Program-made: the position numbers and the translations under genes | Notes under the pieces: generated by a model | The model's database searches: none | Seen by the model: the letters and a program-made list of their open reading frames with translations, nothing else | What the model was told of the DNA's origin: nothing | NCBI GenBank assembly: GCA_002005505.1 | Contig: MVGU01001102.1 | Location: 152,001-216,000 of the forward strand | DNA length: 64,000 nt | Direction: 5' to 3' | Origin: Botryococcus braunii | Taxonomy: Eukaryota; Chlorophyta; Trebouxiophyceae | In this document: one piece after another, positions 31,801 through 41,767 of the stretch | Layout of the letters: each line of letters starts with the position of its first letter | How positions within the stretch are numbered: position 1 is the stretch's first letter

Positions 31801-33988
31801 AGGCTGTCTCCACTGCTTCCTTCCACAGTGACTGTTTGGCAGCTGCATGCAACATGAGTGTTCTGGCCTTCTCCTTGATTGTTCGGTTCATCCGTTCAGC
31901 AACGCCATTTTGCTGAGGCGTGTATGCTGCAGAGGTCTCAAATTTAATTCCCTCCTGCGTACAGAAACCCTTCAATGTACTGTTGAGGAATTCTGTCCCC
32001 CTGTCAAAACGAATGCACTTAACAGAGCGGTTCAACTGCCTCTGCCAAAAAATCAGGAGGTCTCTGACTGCACTACTGATTGCATCCTTGGTTTTTACTG
32101 CCAGGGCTATGACGTAGTGCGTAGCCTCATCCACAATCGTGACAAAGAAGCGCTCCCCAGTAATAGCTGTAGGGGAGATGGGGCCAACTGTGTCCAAATG
32201 AATTCTCTCAAGGGGCTCAGTGGCTGCTCTGGAACTGGTTCCAAAAGGGGGACGACTGTGCTTTCCTTGAATGCACGCTTCACATGAAGAGTGACAGTTT
32301 GCGCAAGGGGAGAGAGATACAGGGATGCCCAGGACCAAATCTTCAGACTGCAGTCGCCTCATATTAACCTCCCTTGGGTGCCCTAGTCTACTGTGCCACA
32401 GTGCTCTCAATCTGCAATCATGAGCGACAGGTGCTCTGGCTGTGTTAACAAACACAGAGATAGGGTTTCTGACTGGACTGACCTTCTGCAAGAAATACAG
32501 GCCATTTCTCTGTGCAACTGAACAAGACCAGTTTTGAGCGCCACGCATCCCAGTGTAACTTCCCACACTGTCTGTCACAAAACTAGCCCCATCACGTATA
32601 GCAGCTGTCACTGAAATCAGATTAGCTGTACCTGAAGGAACACAATGCACATTGTGAAGCCACAGGGGTTGCTGTTCTGCACTGCTCAAGCACAGGGAAC
32701 CCGTTGCAATTATCTGTCCCGTGGCATCTGATGTAGCCATATGCAAAGGAATGGGATTTCTGTGCAGGGTGGGGGAATGTAGCAGGGACAGATCATTGAC
32801 TAGGTGGATGGTGGCTCCACTGTCCACCAGAAAACTTCTCGCTTCTGGCATGACGCGTGTTGGTGTTAAGACATTCAGAGAAATCATGGCAGACATACCA
32901 GAGGGTGGTGGATATCCCCCGGGGAAAAAGTTGTTGCCGTTCCCGCCGCCCTCCAGAGGTCGAGCCACTGCAGCCGACGCTTGATTTTGAAATTGCGGAA
33001 GCAGATTGGCCATTGCAGCCATGACTTGCTGCAGGTTCTGTTGCATCTTCTCGTCCGCCTCCTTCTTGAGGCAGTTCCTCTCAAAATGGCCTAGCTTGTT
33101 GCAGTAGCGGCAGCGCCTGTTGTCACGCCGGTCCCGTCCCTCCACCTTGGTCGATGAAGCTTGGCCCCCCTGGCCTCCAGCTTGGGTCTCCCGTGGGCTT
33201 GCAGTCCCTGGTGTGGTGGAGTAGGCTGGTGTGATGGCTGCCCTGGCCACAGGGGTGACTCTGGGGACTTGGTCGTTGAAGCCCAGTCCCTTGGCTGTGG
33301 TGGAGATGATCTCCCACAGTCCCTCCAGATCCTTCCCAGCAGATGAGGAGAACATCCCAGTCTCCTTCGCTTCCTCTGGCAAGCCCTTGATGATTGCCAG
33401 CTTGGCTTCTCTCTCCATGATGGAGTGCCCATTTCACTTGAGCGCATGGAAGAGTGCCACCTTCCTGTTGTAGTAGTCCTCCAACGTTTCTGTCTCTCCC
33501 ATGCTGGTGTGTAGGAGCTCCAGCCAGCGTGCTGTTACCTCCTGGTCTGCCCCTCCAGTAAAACGCTCTCGAACCCACTGGTAGGCATTGGCTGCCACTT
33601 GCATTGCAGCCAGCTTGGCACCCCACGCCTTGGGGACGCTCTCAATCAGCATTAGGAGCGCTGCTGCATTCTCCTCTGTGTCTGGCATTGGAGCTTCAAT
33701 GGCTGCCTTGCACCTTTTGAGGCCACAGGCTGCCACATATGCCAGATCCCAGAGTGGAAATTCCACTCCCTCTCTGTCCAGAGTCACTGGACATTTGACA
33801 TTCGTGGTGACGACGCCACCGGTTTTCGTCATTGCGATGCACATCTCTCCACTCTGCGCAGTGGAGTTTGCTGTCTGGCTGGGTGATGCACTGATGGAGG
33901 AGCCAGACCCAGCTGATCCAGACTCCGTTGCAGTGCGCTTACTTCTCGTTTTCATGATCACTTGTCTGCTTCTAGTTTTCATGATCAA
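28838..33988 (-). pseudogene. gag-pol: Copia-C Gag-Pol: single frame with four in-frame stops
   Basis: One frame runs 5151 bases from an ATG at about 33988 to a TAG at 28838-28840 with no frameshift. It is broken only by stops at 33434 (TGA, in gag), 31571 (TAA, end of integrase), 30374 (TGA where relatives have Trp, SPQ-W-EYW) and 29378 (TAG where relatives have Glu). Order: gag, CCHC knuckle (CRYCNKLGHFERNC), protease FLVDSGATIHLVND, integrase (HSRLGHPRE, IHLDTVGPIS, FDRGTEFLN, PQQNGVAERMNR), linker, RT (HQVDIKTAFLNGELEEE, YGLKQAPRAWH, YVDD), RNase H (DADYAGG, AEFMA, DNQGC). Gag and Pol are fused, as in many Ty1/copia elements. It is inactive as it stands. Confidence 0.92.
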
Positions 33989-34268
33989 GCCAGTTCTTCA
34001 CTCCAAGCCTTAGATGACTTCCCCTGGAAGCACTTCTTCCTAGCTCTGACACTGAGTTGATCAGTCCCAGAAGTACTTCTGCTTTCCCAGCCCAGTTGCT
34101 ACTATACCAATTCCTTCCAGCACTACAGAAGGAATAATTTTACGTGACTAGCTCGATATGTTTGAACGGCCAGACCTCACTCGTCAGTGAAGCCCGCAGT
34201 CTCGAAGCAGGGTCCGAAACCCCTTTTCTCCCTGGAAATCTGTCGTGCGCCACTGCAAGCTCAGCTTT
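33989..34268 (-). other. Copia-C 5' leader
   Basis: About 280 bases between primer-binding site and gag. There is no counterpart of the extra ORF found at this position in Copia-D and Copia-H. Confidence 0.6.
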
Positions 34269-34288
34269 GAAAGCGTGGGCCCATAACC
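34269..34288 (-). promoter_or_regulatory. Copia-C primer-binding site (half-tRNA type)
   Basis: Minus strand GGTTATGGGCCCACGCTTTC, directly after the 5' LTR. It complements the anticodon arm of initiator tRNA-Met (GTGGGCCCATAACC), not the tRNA 3' end. Confidence 0.85.
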
Positions 34289-35167
34289 TCAAGCATTTCT
34301 GCTTGCGGCGTCACCTGCAGTGATGGCACGACGGCAGCGTCAGTTCGTAGCCTGTGGGAAAAACCGTCCACGCTACAACGCTTCCAGGAACAGCACACAG
34401 CACTCTCCAACAGTAGAGGTTGGTCAAGGATACCAACATGCTTCGGACAAGTCTTCCAAATGATGTTAACTGCTCTCACTCTTGCTAAAGACCACGTAAC
34501 ACTACGCCTTGCCTGATAGCAGAGTTCAGCACCAAAGAGGCCTTGCGATGTCTACTTTACGTCACTAGAATACAATAATAGTTCATCAGTAACTCAGCAA
34601 GGTCTCTTTGTGATGTTTGTACAGTGAAACTATCTTACCGCCACAACGGTGGACTTCAACATAAGTCTCAACGAGGTCAAACATTCAGTGCGCTCTCGAC
34701 ATGCACTCTCATCAATGCACACAGCAGTAATATCTAACTGGTCTGAATGTTTGAGCACAATCATATCTGGAACGACTTTGAGAATCCTAAACACACCTGC
34801 AGTGATGGCACGACGGCAGCGTCAGTTCGTAGCCTGTGGGAAAAACCGTCCACGCTACAACGTTTCCAGGAACAGCACACAGCACTCTCCAACAGTAGAG
34901 GTTGGTCAAGGATACCAACATGCTTCGGACAAGTACCGAGCCGTTCCTGGGCTGCCCAGGGATGGTTCGGACTGCAGGGATCCTAAAGTACTACCATACG
35001 TAATGTCTATTGAGAACGCATATCGTACAAGTCACGTGTTATGTCATTGAGGTACGAGTATGATCTATACCGTTCATAAAGGGCTATAAAGGCTATAGTT
35101 TACACTGCTGTTGATGGCATGTGACAGGGGATGTCACTAAGTACAGTATTGACCAATTCATTCAACA
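34289..35167 (-). repeat. Copia-C 5' LTR (879 bp)
   Basis: Same length and ends as 27934-28812. Its two internal direct repeats are at 34315-34452 and 34797-34934 (138 bp each). Confidence 0.93.
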
Positions 35168-36058
35168 AAAATCCATGTTCCTTCTAATCTAAGGGAAGCT
35201 CAGATGTCCCCTCAGTGGGAATATTGGAAGGCTGCTATGCAAGAAGAGCAGAATTCATTAGACACCCACGAAGTTATGGAATATGTTCTAAGACCTCATG
35301 GGCATAAGGTGATACCAGTTCACTGGATTTTCTCAGTGAAAACGGATGCACAGGGCAACGTTGTGAGATTCAAGGCAAGATTGGTTGCTCAGGGATGTAG
35401 ACAAATTCCAGGAGTAGATGTCATGGAGGTATTCGCACCAACCAGCAGCTATGGAGCTTGGAGAGCCCTGCTAGCAGTGGCTGCCAGGGAAGGTTACGAG
35501 ATTCATCAGGTAGATGCTAAGACAGCCTTTCTCAATGGTGAGCTGGAGGAAGAAGTGTATGTAACTCAACCTCCAGGGTTTGAGAATGGCGATCGCAATA
35601 CCGTGTGTCGACTTAAAAAGGCACTTTATGGCCTAAAGCAGGCCCCACGTGCCTGGCACAAGACCCTTAATGACAAGCTTGAAGTCATGGGGTATGAGGT
35701 GTGCAAGAGTGATGCTGGAGTTTATGTGAGATGCTCTGAGGATGGAGGTAAATCTTACGTGCTGATTTATGTAGATGATCTCCTGATTGTATCCAAGGGC
35801 ATGTCAGAGGTGGAGAGAGTGAAAGAGCTTCTCAAGAAAGAATTCACCATCCACGATCTGGGGGAGGTGAAGGATTTCTTAGGTTGTCAAGTCATGAGAA
35901 ATAGAGAGAAGGGGTTAATCTCCCTGAGTTGCATTCCTAAGATAGATGCACTTGTGGAGAAGTTTGGTCTTGATCTTGAGTCAGTTGGGCCCGATACCCC
36001 AATGACAAAAGATTTTGTAATGTCCCAGATGCCTGCACCAAAGGATGGGAGTGACAGT
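35168..36058 (+). pseudogene. pol: Copia-A reverse transcriptase segment
   Basis: Resumes Copia-A after Copia-C: SPQWEYWKAAMQEEQNSL, GHKVIPVHWIFSVK, QVDAKTAFLNGELEEE, YGLKQAPRAWHKT, LIYVDDLLIVSKG (YVDD at about 35767), FLGCQVMR. It is open from 35173 to the hAT-2 insertion in KDGSDS. In itself this part of Pol is undamaged. Confidence 0.92.
36051..36058 (+). repeat. hAT-2 target site duplication
   Basis: GTGACAGT at 36051-36058 and 38538-38545. The empty site AGTGACAGTATTGG is present in Copia-F (minus strand, about 56210). Confidence 0.93.
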
Positions 36059-36300
36059 CAGTGAAATTTTTAGTGGCAGAATTATGTCATTTTGGCAGAA
36101 TTAAATAATTCCGAGCGGTTGGCTGGCAGAATAATCCCATTTTGCACCCTCGGACTCTGCCATTTCAGGCAGCGAAAAAGAAATGCGGAGAGGCTGATTC
36201 TGCCACCGAGTGGCAGAGGGAAAAAAATTCAAGATAGGGATTTCTGCCACGGTGGCATTTGAAAATGTATTTCTCAAGGGACGATTCTGCCACCCTGTAT
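36059..36300 (+). repeat. hAT-2 left terminus and subterminal repeats
   Basis: The terminal CAGTGAAATTTTTA is followed by repeated TGGCAGA and its complement (about 36074, 36095, 36126, 36195, 36210, 36242, 36286). The right end (38405-38537) repeats the same words (CTGCCACC, GTGGCAGA). Confidence 0.75.
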
Positions 36301-36609
36301 TCCGGACGAGGGTCATGATCTCTCGTCAAAGGGCATGATGAGATCAGGGCATCTCATCATGCCCTTTGGGCTGGGTTGATGTAATTCTTTCTTTCTTCTT
36401 TCTCAGAGCCCTCTCACTGAGAGGAAGGAAGGAAGGAGAGGCTCTCAGAGTGGGCTGCTAGTAGGCTACCAGCACGGCGGTCCGCATTAAGGCCAGCGGC
36501 TACGGAAGACGGTAGGCCGGGGAGCGCAACCGCCCGAAGCCCGAATACCGAATCGCCATTCGGTAGTCCCTGCCAGGGAGTCCCGAATGAGTCACCACCG
36601 CTGGTTCTG
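36301..36609 (+). other. hAT-2 internal sequence before the transposase
   Basis: About 300 bases with no supported ORF. An inverted word GGGCATGATGAGAT...ATCTCATCATGCCC lies at about 36330-36364. Confidence 0.45.
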
Positions 36610-37598
36610 TTGACTGGCGAACTCGGTTGCCAAAGACGGACGGACCTTCTCACTTTGTTTTCTGAACATTTTATGAACAAATTTATCAGATCGCATTATG
36701 ACATGCAGAATGGTGAAGGGCTGATTGATGAGGCGTTTAGTAACCTAATAAAGATTCAAGCGTCTCCGTCAAAGTTGAGCCCTTTGGCTTTTAATGGGCC
36801 AGGGGGTCGGCTCACATACACATCAGATGCCCATCGTTCATACCATAATCTTACATCTGGAGGGAAGAGTATCACCAAGGAGTACTCTAGGAGTACTATC
36901 ACCAAGGAGACTAGTCATGGCAAGGGTGCCTTGATGAAATTCTCATGAAGGTTTGTGATATTGGAAGGACATTGGCTGAGCAATTATACGAGCGTTTCCC
37001 GCATACGGATTTGTTGGATGCACTTAGTGTCTTGCAAGCGTCCTATTGGGAGAAGCCACAACTTGTGGATCTTGAGGATTCTGTTGAGGTCCTAGTTGGG
37101 TTTAATGGTACAGAGAAGTTGCAGATAGTGGGCTCTTCTAACAACAACACCGTTTCCCCTATCATAAATGGGGATTTGCTTCGCACACAGACCAAGCGGT
37201 TCAAGGAGATCATGCGTAAGAGAGTGCCATCAATCCGTGCAGCAATCACAAAACGCAGAGCTGAGGATCAGGCTAGAAAGGATGAGGCTAGAAAGGCTCG
37301 CTCGCATGTTGAAGACGAAAGCTCCTTAGATGATGCAGTTGAGGAAGAGGTTGAGGTGGGGGAAGAGGTTGAGGTCAAGAGTTTGACGCAATACGTCTGG
37401 GCCTACCTTTCTAAGGCAGGAGAAGGGCGTGATATTTCAGAATTTGTCAAACTAACGGTGATCATGTTGATCATTACAGTTAGTTCTGTGCAAGCCGAGC
37501 GCCTGTTCTCTTGTATGAATTTCTTGAAGAACGATCGCCGGAATCGTTTGGGTGAAAATCACTTGAACGACTGTGTGAGGCTATTCATGTCAGCGTAA
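36610..37598 (+). pseudogene. hAT-2 transposase remnant
   Basis: Two overlapping frames (36610-36948 and 36945-37598) hold the C-terminal half of a hAT transposase. The second has an acidic linker (VEEEVEVGEEVEV) and a clear hAT C-terminal dimerisation region: FVKLTVIMLIITVSSVQAERL, FSCMNFLKNDRRNRL, NHLNDCVRLFMS. The N-terminal BED zinc finger and most of the catalytic domain are not recognisable, so it is truncated and shifted near 36945. Role in the family: DNA transposition. Confidence 0.8.
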
Positions 37599-38172
37599 GA
37601 CATGAAAACTTTCCCTTATGAAAAAGCTCTTGACTACTTCTTGAATGCGAAAGAACGCAGAGGTGTCAGAGCTGGGCATTCGGCAATGAAAAGGTCTCAT
37701 AATGCCGCCTTTGTTGATGAGAGTGTGATGGATGCCATATTTTGGTAGGATGAATGAAAGAACCAACGGTTTAGTTCAGGCCTCCCATAGTTCTAGTCTG
37801 CACCTTACTTGGACATCCGCATTGAATCTAGTAAGTTTGTCACACCGTTGCTAGTATTGAATATCCGATTGGTTCCAGCATGGCTTTGTAATGTTAATGA
37901 ATGGCAAAAAGTATCCTGCAAAGGAGAGATCCCTCGTGTTGCTATTTACTGATGAGCTTGAATTCTTTGTTGTGTGTTGTTGGAAACGCGTATATACATG
38001 CTCAAGTTGCTTTAAAAACAGCAAGAAGGGCTGCGAGTGAATCGTGCATGTGCAAATAATGCAGTAGAGAGGTTGGGTGTTGGAATTGATAGTCTTTCAA
38101 GACATCAAAACAGAAGTCTTATTCAATGACTCTAAACGAGACAAGGGTATGTGGTAAAGCTGGTACAGGAGC
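37599..38172 (+). other. hAT-2 region after transposase
   Basis: No supported coding or structural signal in about 570 bases. Confidence 0.4.
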
Positions 38173-38395
38173 GGCGACTTTTGTGATCAGACTCTAGAGA
38201 TAGGGTCTGCTAGAGCAGAGGCGAGTTTCGTGATCAAACTCCAGCAGAGGTAGGGGTCTGCTACAAAAGAGGCGCGTTTCGTGATCAAACTCGAGCAGAG
38301 GTAGGGGTCTGCTACAAAAGAGGCGAGTTTCGTGATCAAACTCCACCAGAGGTACAAAAGCGGCGAGTTCTGTGGTAAGTTGGCGAAACTCTTGA
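38173..38395 (+). repeat. Tandem repeat in hAT-2 (about 51-bp unit, ~4 copies)
   Basis: Units share GGCGAGTTTCGTGATCAAAC followed by AGAGGTAGGGGTCTGCTACA. The first copy is the most diverged and the last is shortened. Confidence 0.8.
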
Positions 38396-38537
38396 ATTGA
38401 TGCTAATTCTGCCACCGTGGCGGGGGGAAATTAAATTATTCCTGCCGTGTCTGCCACCCTGTGGCAGACGAGAAATAAATTACTGAGCCAAATTATGCCA
38501 AGTGGCATAACTCCAAGATTCCTTAAAAATTTCACTG

Positions 38538-39241
38538 GTGACAGTATTGGTGCTGGGAGTGTTCTGCCTCCTGGTCACCGATACTCTGAGTTAGTTGGGA
38601 CACTGCTCTACATAGCTAACACCACTCGCCCTGATATATCCCAGGCTGTAGGAGTACTGTCGAGGTACAGGATGTCACCCACAACAGCACACTGGAATGA
38701 GGCTATCCGTGTGTTGAAATATCTTAAGGGAACCCGAGACCTGGTTCTGATCCTTGGTGGAAAAGAAACAGAGTTGGAGGGATATGTTGATGCTGATTAC
38801 GGTGGCGATCAAGACCACCGTTTCTCCACCACCGGCTTCGTCCTCACTGTGTTTGGAGGAGCAGTTGTGTGGGGAAGTAAGAAGCAATCCGCTGTGGCTA
38901 CTTCCACAGTAGAAGCAGAGTTCATGGCAGCAAGTGCTGTTGTGAAGGAAGCTAATTGGCTGAGGGGATTCCTAGAGGAAATTGGCGTGTCACCCTGGAT
39001 AGTGAAGATACATTGTGATAACCAAGGGTGCATCAACCACCTCAGGAATCCAGTGTATTCTAAACATACCAAACACATTGCAATCAGCTGTCACTTTGCA
39101 CGTGAAGCTATTGCAAAGGGGCAGGTTGACTTCAAATACATTCAACCTGCCAGAAATGTGGCTGACATCTTTACCAAACCACTTGTGAGATTAGTGTTTC
39201 AGGGTCATCGAGACTCACTGGGTCTTGCCAAGTTCTGGTGA
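38538..39241 (+). pseudogene. pol: Copia-A RNase H segment
   Basis: Resumes at GTGACAGT after hAT-2: IGAGSVLPPGHRYSELVGTL, LYIANTTRPDISQAVGVLSRY, then RNase H (VDADYGGDQDHRF, AVVWGSKKQSAVATSTVEAE, IHCDNQGCINHLRNP, ARNVADIFTKPL). It ends in GLAKFW and TGA at 39239-39241. This part is undamaged. Confidence 0.92.
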
Positions 39242-39251
39242 GGAAAAAGGC

Positions 39252-39260
39252 AAGGGGAAG
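39252..39260 (+). promoter_or_regulatory. Copia-A polypurine tract
   Basis: AAGGGGAAG directly before the LTR start TGTTGTAATAG. Confidence 0.85.
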
Positions 39261-39948
39261 TGTTGTAATAGATGAGTTATTTGTGCCTTTCCCTCAGTGG
39301 AGTAATAGTGGCTTTTCCGTCAGTGACAATAATAAATGACTAATATGGGCGAATCTGCAAAGATTTCGTGGTTATGATCAATTTGAATGTAGATAGAGAT
39401 AACGCAAGTTACAGACACGTTTAGTGCAGGCAGGTAGTGGTGCTAGCACGGAGAGGCAAGGCACTTGTTTGGGACTACACAAGCACTCCGGGTGTTTCCT
39501 TAAAGGTGCCCAATCAGTCCTTGATTGTTCATGTCCTAGACTCTACTCTTCGTCACACAGTAGAGCGGACCTTGACTCACACCCTCCGTGCCGCCACTGC
39601 ACAGGTAACGTGAATGTGAATAGGATAGGAGATTTGAGGCTCTGTTAGCCTTAGTATTTCATTTTATGTGTATGTGCTTGGCTATCTTATCATCGGACAA
39701 TGAGATTGATCCTTTCTGAGTACGTACCAGTTAGGGTAGTTTGAATTCCGTTGTTAAGAGAGAGCAAGTGAGCAATTGTAATAGACTTGTTTGGGACTAC
39801 ACAAGCACTCCGGGTGTTTCCTTAAAGTTGCCCAATCAGTCCTTGATTGTTCATGTCCTAGACTCTACTCTTCGTCACACAGTAGAGCGGACCTTGACTC
39901 ACACCCTCCGTGCCGCCACTGCACAGGAATACGCCAAGCCCATAACCA
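39261..39948 (+). repeat. Copia-A 3' LTR (about 688 bp)
   Basis: Starts TGTTGTAATAG, has the family block TGCCTTTCCCTCAG at about 39290, and ends near GCCCATAACCA. It contains two 142-bp direct repeats (39463-39604 and 39785-39926) with about one mismatch. The first is followed by GTAACG, the second by GAATACGCC. Confidence 0.8.
39463..39926 (+). repeat. Spaced direct repeat inside the Copia-A LTR
   Basis: Copies 39463-39604 and 39785-39926, both starting ACTTGTTTGGGACTAC and ending GCCACTGCACAG, separated by a 180-bp spacer. Each has a small hairpin (GCACTCCGGGTGT) about 20 bases in. Confidence 0.9.
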
Positions 39949-40342
39949 AACAGACCCCAATCGACTCCTTTTTCAAAGCTCTATCGGCCTGTTCCGCTAT
40001 CTGCCAACAAAAAACTGAACAGGACCATGATACATTGCAAAAACTACATGTGCCAAATCTGCTTTGCAATGCAAAATGTTTTACAAGGATGACCAGTGCA
40101 GGCAAAAATCACAAGAGCTCACAATTGTTACAGATATGCTTTTCTCTGCAATATGGGCACAATTTGGAAAGGTTTAAGACAATCCTTCTCTCCCCTCCGG
40201 AAAGTAGGATCTTCAGCCAATCCTACTCCACCCCCCGGACATTTCATCTACAGAATCAGAAAAAAACTTGACGCCATGCCAATCTAGTTCGATGTTAACA
40301 TAAATGTGCCAACTTGATGTGTTTGCGGTGGATTGTTTCAAC
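39949..40342. other. Unassigned sequence right of Copia-A
   Basis: About 390 bases between the Copia-A LTR and the Ty3-5 5' region. A plus-strand frame here reads KQTPIDSFFKALSA, then has no further recognisable motif. It may be internal Ty3-5 sequence or older host sequence; I cannot tell. Confidence 0.35.
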
Positions 40343-41032
40343 TTATGTGCGCGGGAGGGAGCAAACGGCTGTCATGGATGGCTCCGGTACGAGCAGCACG
40401 TGCAGTACATCACTAATGCTTTTGTACTGCTTTGTACTGCAGTGGAATTCGGCCAGCTCAAATGGCGGCCTCTGATTGGCTGGCGGAGACCTAATGCGAC
40501 CTTTCGGACCTTTTGCGGGCCAATGGGAGCGTCGGAAGGCACCGTCTGAATTTGCATTCCCCGTACGGGCAACGTACGGGGTGGAAAACACTGGCTGCCA
40601 TACGCGCGACACGTATTCCGTCTTCGCCGAAGATTGCACCTGAATCTCGGCAAAATGCGCCGCAGAATCAAAGCCTGGCTTAAAGCCGCCCTCTGCAGCT
40701 AACTGGAGCTGCAGCTGCTTCGATAGCTCCACCAAGTGGACCTCGACCGGCTCGAGCAGCGAAGAATACCCCCCAATTTCACGAACAAGTTGCTGCACAG
40801 CGATCTCTGGACTTGCAAGTCCTTTGATTTCTGTGAGCTTCTCCTTCGTGAAATTGCGGAGATTTTCCAAGCTCAGGCCGAGCGCGATGTCCGGAACTCG
40901 GGGGTTTTTCCTGGCCCAGGGTGGCCAAGAATCGTCCCGAATGGGACCAAGAGCAATCCTCCTAGTAGGAGGCACTGCTATAAACGTTTTATGTAACCCC
41001 TGCGGCACCTCGACAAGTGTTCGAAGCGCCAT
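40343..41032 (-). CDS. Ty3-5 first ORF, probable Gag N-terminal part, unrecognised
   Basis: An open minus-strand frame of 229 codons from an ATG at 41032 (MALRTLVEVPQGL) to a stop at 40343, starting about 90 bases after the primer-binding site. The position suggests Gag. I see no zinc knuckle and no motif I recognise. The middle has helical, Leu-rich stretches (LGLSLENLRNFTKEKLTEI, LVELSKQLQLQL). The end after about 40600 may be read out of the original frame. Confidence 0.45.
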   Translation of the reverse strand: MALRTLVEVPQGLHKTFIAVPPTRRIALGPIRDDSWPPWARKNPRVPDIALGLSLENLRNFTKEKLTEIKGLASPEIAVQQLVREIGGYSSLLEPVEVHLVELSKQLQLQLAAEGGFKPGFDSAAHFAEIQVQSSAKTEYVSRVWQPVFSTPYVARTGNANSDGAFRRSHWPAKGPKGRIRSPPANQRPPFELAEFHCSTKQYKSISDVLHVLLVPEPSMTAVCSLPRT

Positions 41033-41120
41033 CACGCGAACCCCGGGTTCACGCTCACGGACCCCAGGTCCGTAAAGCAATCAAGCAATGCGAGAGATCT
41101 TAAAACCCGAGGTCTTAATT

Positions 41121-41135
41121 CTCTCGCCGATACCA
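41121..41135 (-). promoter_or_regulatory. Ty3-5 primer-binding site
   Basis: Minus strand TGGTATCGGCGAGAG, two bases after the LTR. Identical to the Ty3-4 site. Confidence 0.8.
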
Positions 41136-41137
41136 AG

Positions 41138-41331
41138 TGTAGTATCAGCTGATCTCACGGTTACGTTCGTGTGAGAATGACCTCACACAGGTGCGACCCG
41201 TCTGATTGCACCCTGCCAGCCAAGCTGGCCAGATTACGTGATGAGGTCATCGTACCCCGCTCTCCGATCACGCGCTATCGGCTCGATGCCGATCGGTTCC
41301 CCAAGGGACCCCTTTCGCTCGGATCGTTACA
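41138..41331 (-). repeat. Ty3-5 5' LTR (194 bp)
   Basis: Minus strand TGTAACGATCCGAGCG...GATACTACA. It aligns along its length with the plus-strand LTR at 54210-54402. Confidence 0.85.
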
Positions 41332-41767
41332 GAAGGGCAAGCCGTTTCGGTTACGATGTAAGGACAACATCGCCATGACTGACTCTGATTGTACAGATGT
41401 AATTAAGTTAGTCATAACGATGGTCCAGGCCAAGTGCCTTGCGCGCTCGGGGTGTAAAACCTTCCTTTCTTCTGTAACGCAATTGCTGTCTTGTGACGCC
41501 TCGCTTGTGGAAGTACCTGTGAGTGTGCACTCTTTGCTACAAGAGTTTGCAGATGTCTTCCCTGAAGACGTGCCAGGGCTGCCCCCTGACCGTCCAGGGA
41601 TTTCTCACACAATCCCTCTGATTGATCCACACGCGAAGCCTCCATCTCGACCCTTCTACCGACTGTCTCGTTCGGAGGTGATGGAAGCTGAAAGACAGGT
41701 GAAGCTGCTCCTAGAGAAGAAGTTCATAGAACCTTCGACTTCTCCTTATGGTGCACCGATCCTGTTG
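41332..41767 (+). pseudogene. pol: Ty3-6 protease-RT linker and RT N-terminus fragment
   Basis: A plus-strand frame from the Ty3-5 LTR edge reads through LLQEFADVFPEDVPGLPPDR, ISHTIPLIDPHAKPPSRP and ERQVKLLLEKKFIEPSTSPY-GAPIL. This is the start of a Ty3/gypsy reverse transcriptase. It stops where the Ty3-7 LTR begins, just before the expected VRKKDG motif. The rest of this element may be the piece at 53382-54402. Confidence 0.82.

Larger units (their letters stand above)
27934..35167 (-). mobile_element. Copia-C: complete Ty1/copia element inserted in Copia-A
   Basis: A 7234-bp element with two 879-bp LTRs, a half-tRNA-type primer-binding site, one long gag-pol frame with four stop codons, a polypurine tract and an AAAAT target duplication. 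The two LTRs differ at roughly ten positions in my reading, about 1%. It belongs to the same family as Copia-B. Confidence 0.95.
36059..38537 (+). mobile_element. hAT-2: hAT DNA transposon in Copia-A
   Basis: 2479 bp bounded by perfect 14-bp inverted termini (CAGTGAAATTTTTA...) and an 8-bp target duplication. It carries a broken transposase on the plus strand, subterminal TGGCAGA/TCTGCCA repeats at both ends and a ~51-bp tandem repeat near the right end. It differs in sequence from hAT-1. Confidence 0.95.
25189..39948 (+). mobile_element. Copia-A: Ty1/copia element split by Copia-B, Copia-C and hAT-2
   Basis: The plus-strand segments 25189-27933 (protease, integrase, linker), 35168-36058 (RT) and 38538-39948 (RNase H, polypurine tract, 3' LTR) join into one Copia element once Copia-C and hAT-2 are removed with their target duplications. 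Its 5' LTR, any first ORF and gag are not in the window and should lie on the far side of Copia-B. Confidence 0.88.
40343..41331 (-). mobile_element. Ty3-5: 5' end of a chromovirus (LTR, primer site, first ORF)
   Basis: Minus-strand 5' LTR (41138-41331), primer-binding site (41121-41135) and a 5' reading frame. The rest is cut off by Copia-A. The LTR family is the same as the plus-strand LTR at 54210-54402. Confidence 0.75.

Noticed and set aside
34721..34734. GTGGGCCCATAACC at several sites (for example 54721-54734) as tRNA genes
   Set aside because: Only the anticodon-arm segment is present and always lies next to an LTR end, so these are primer-binding sites. No cloverleaf can be built around them. 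(The exact coordinates are those given for each primer-binding site.)
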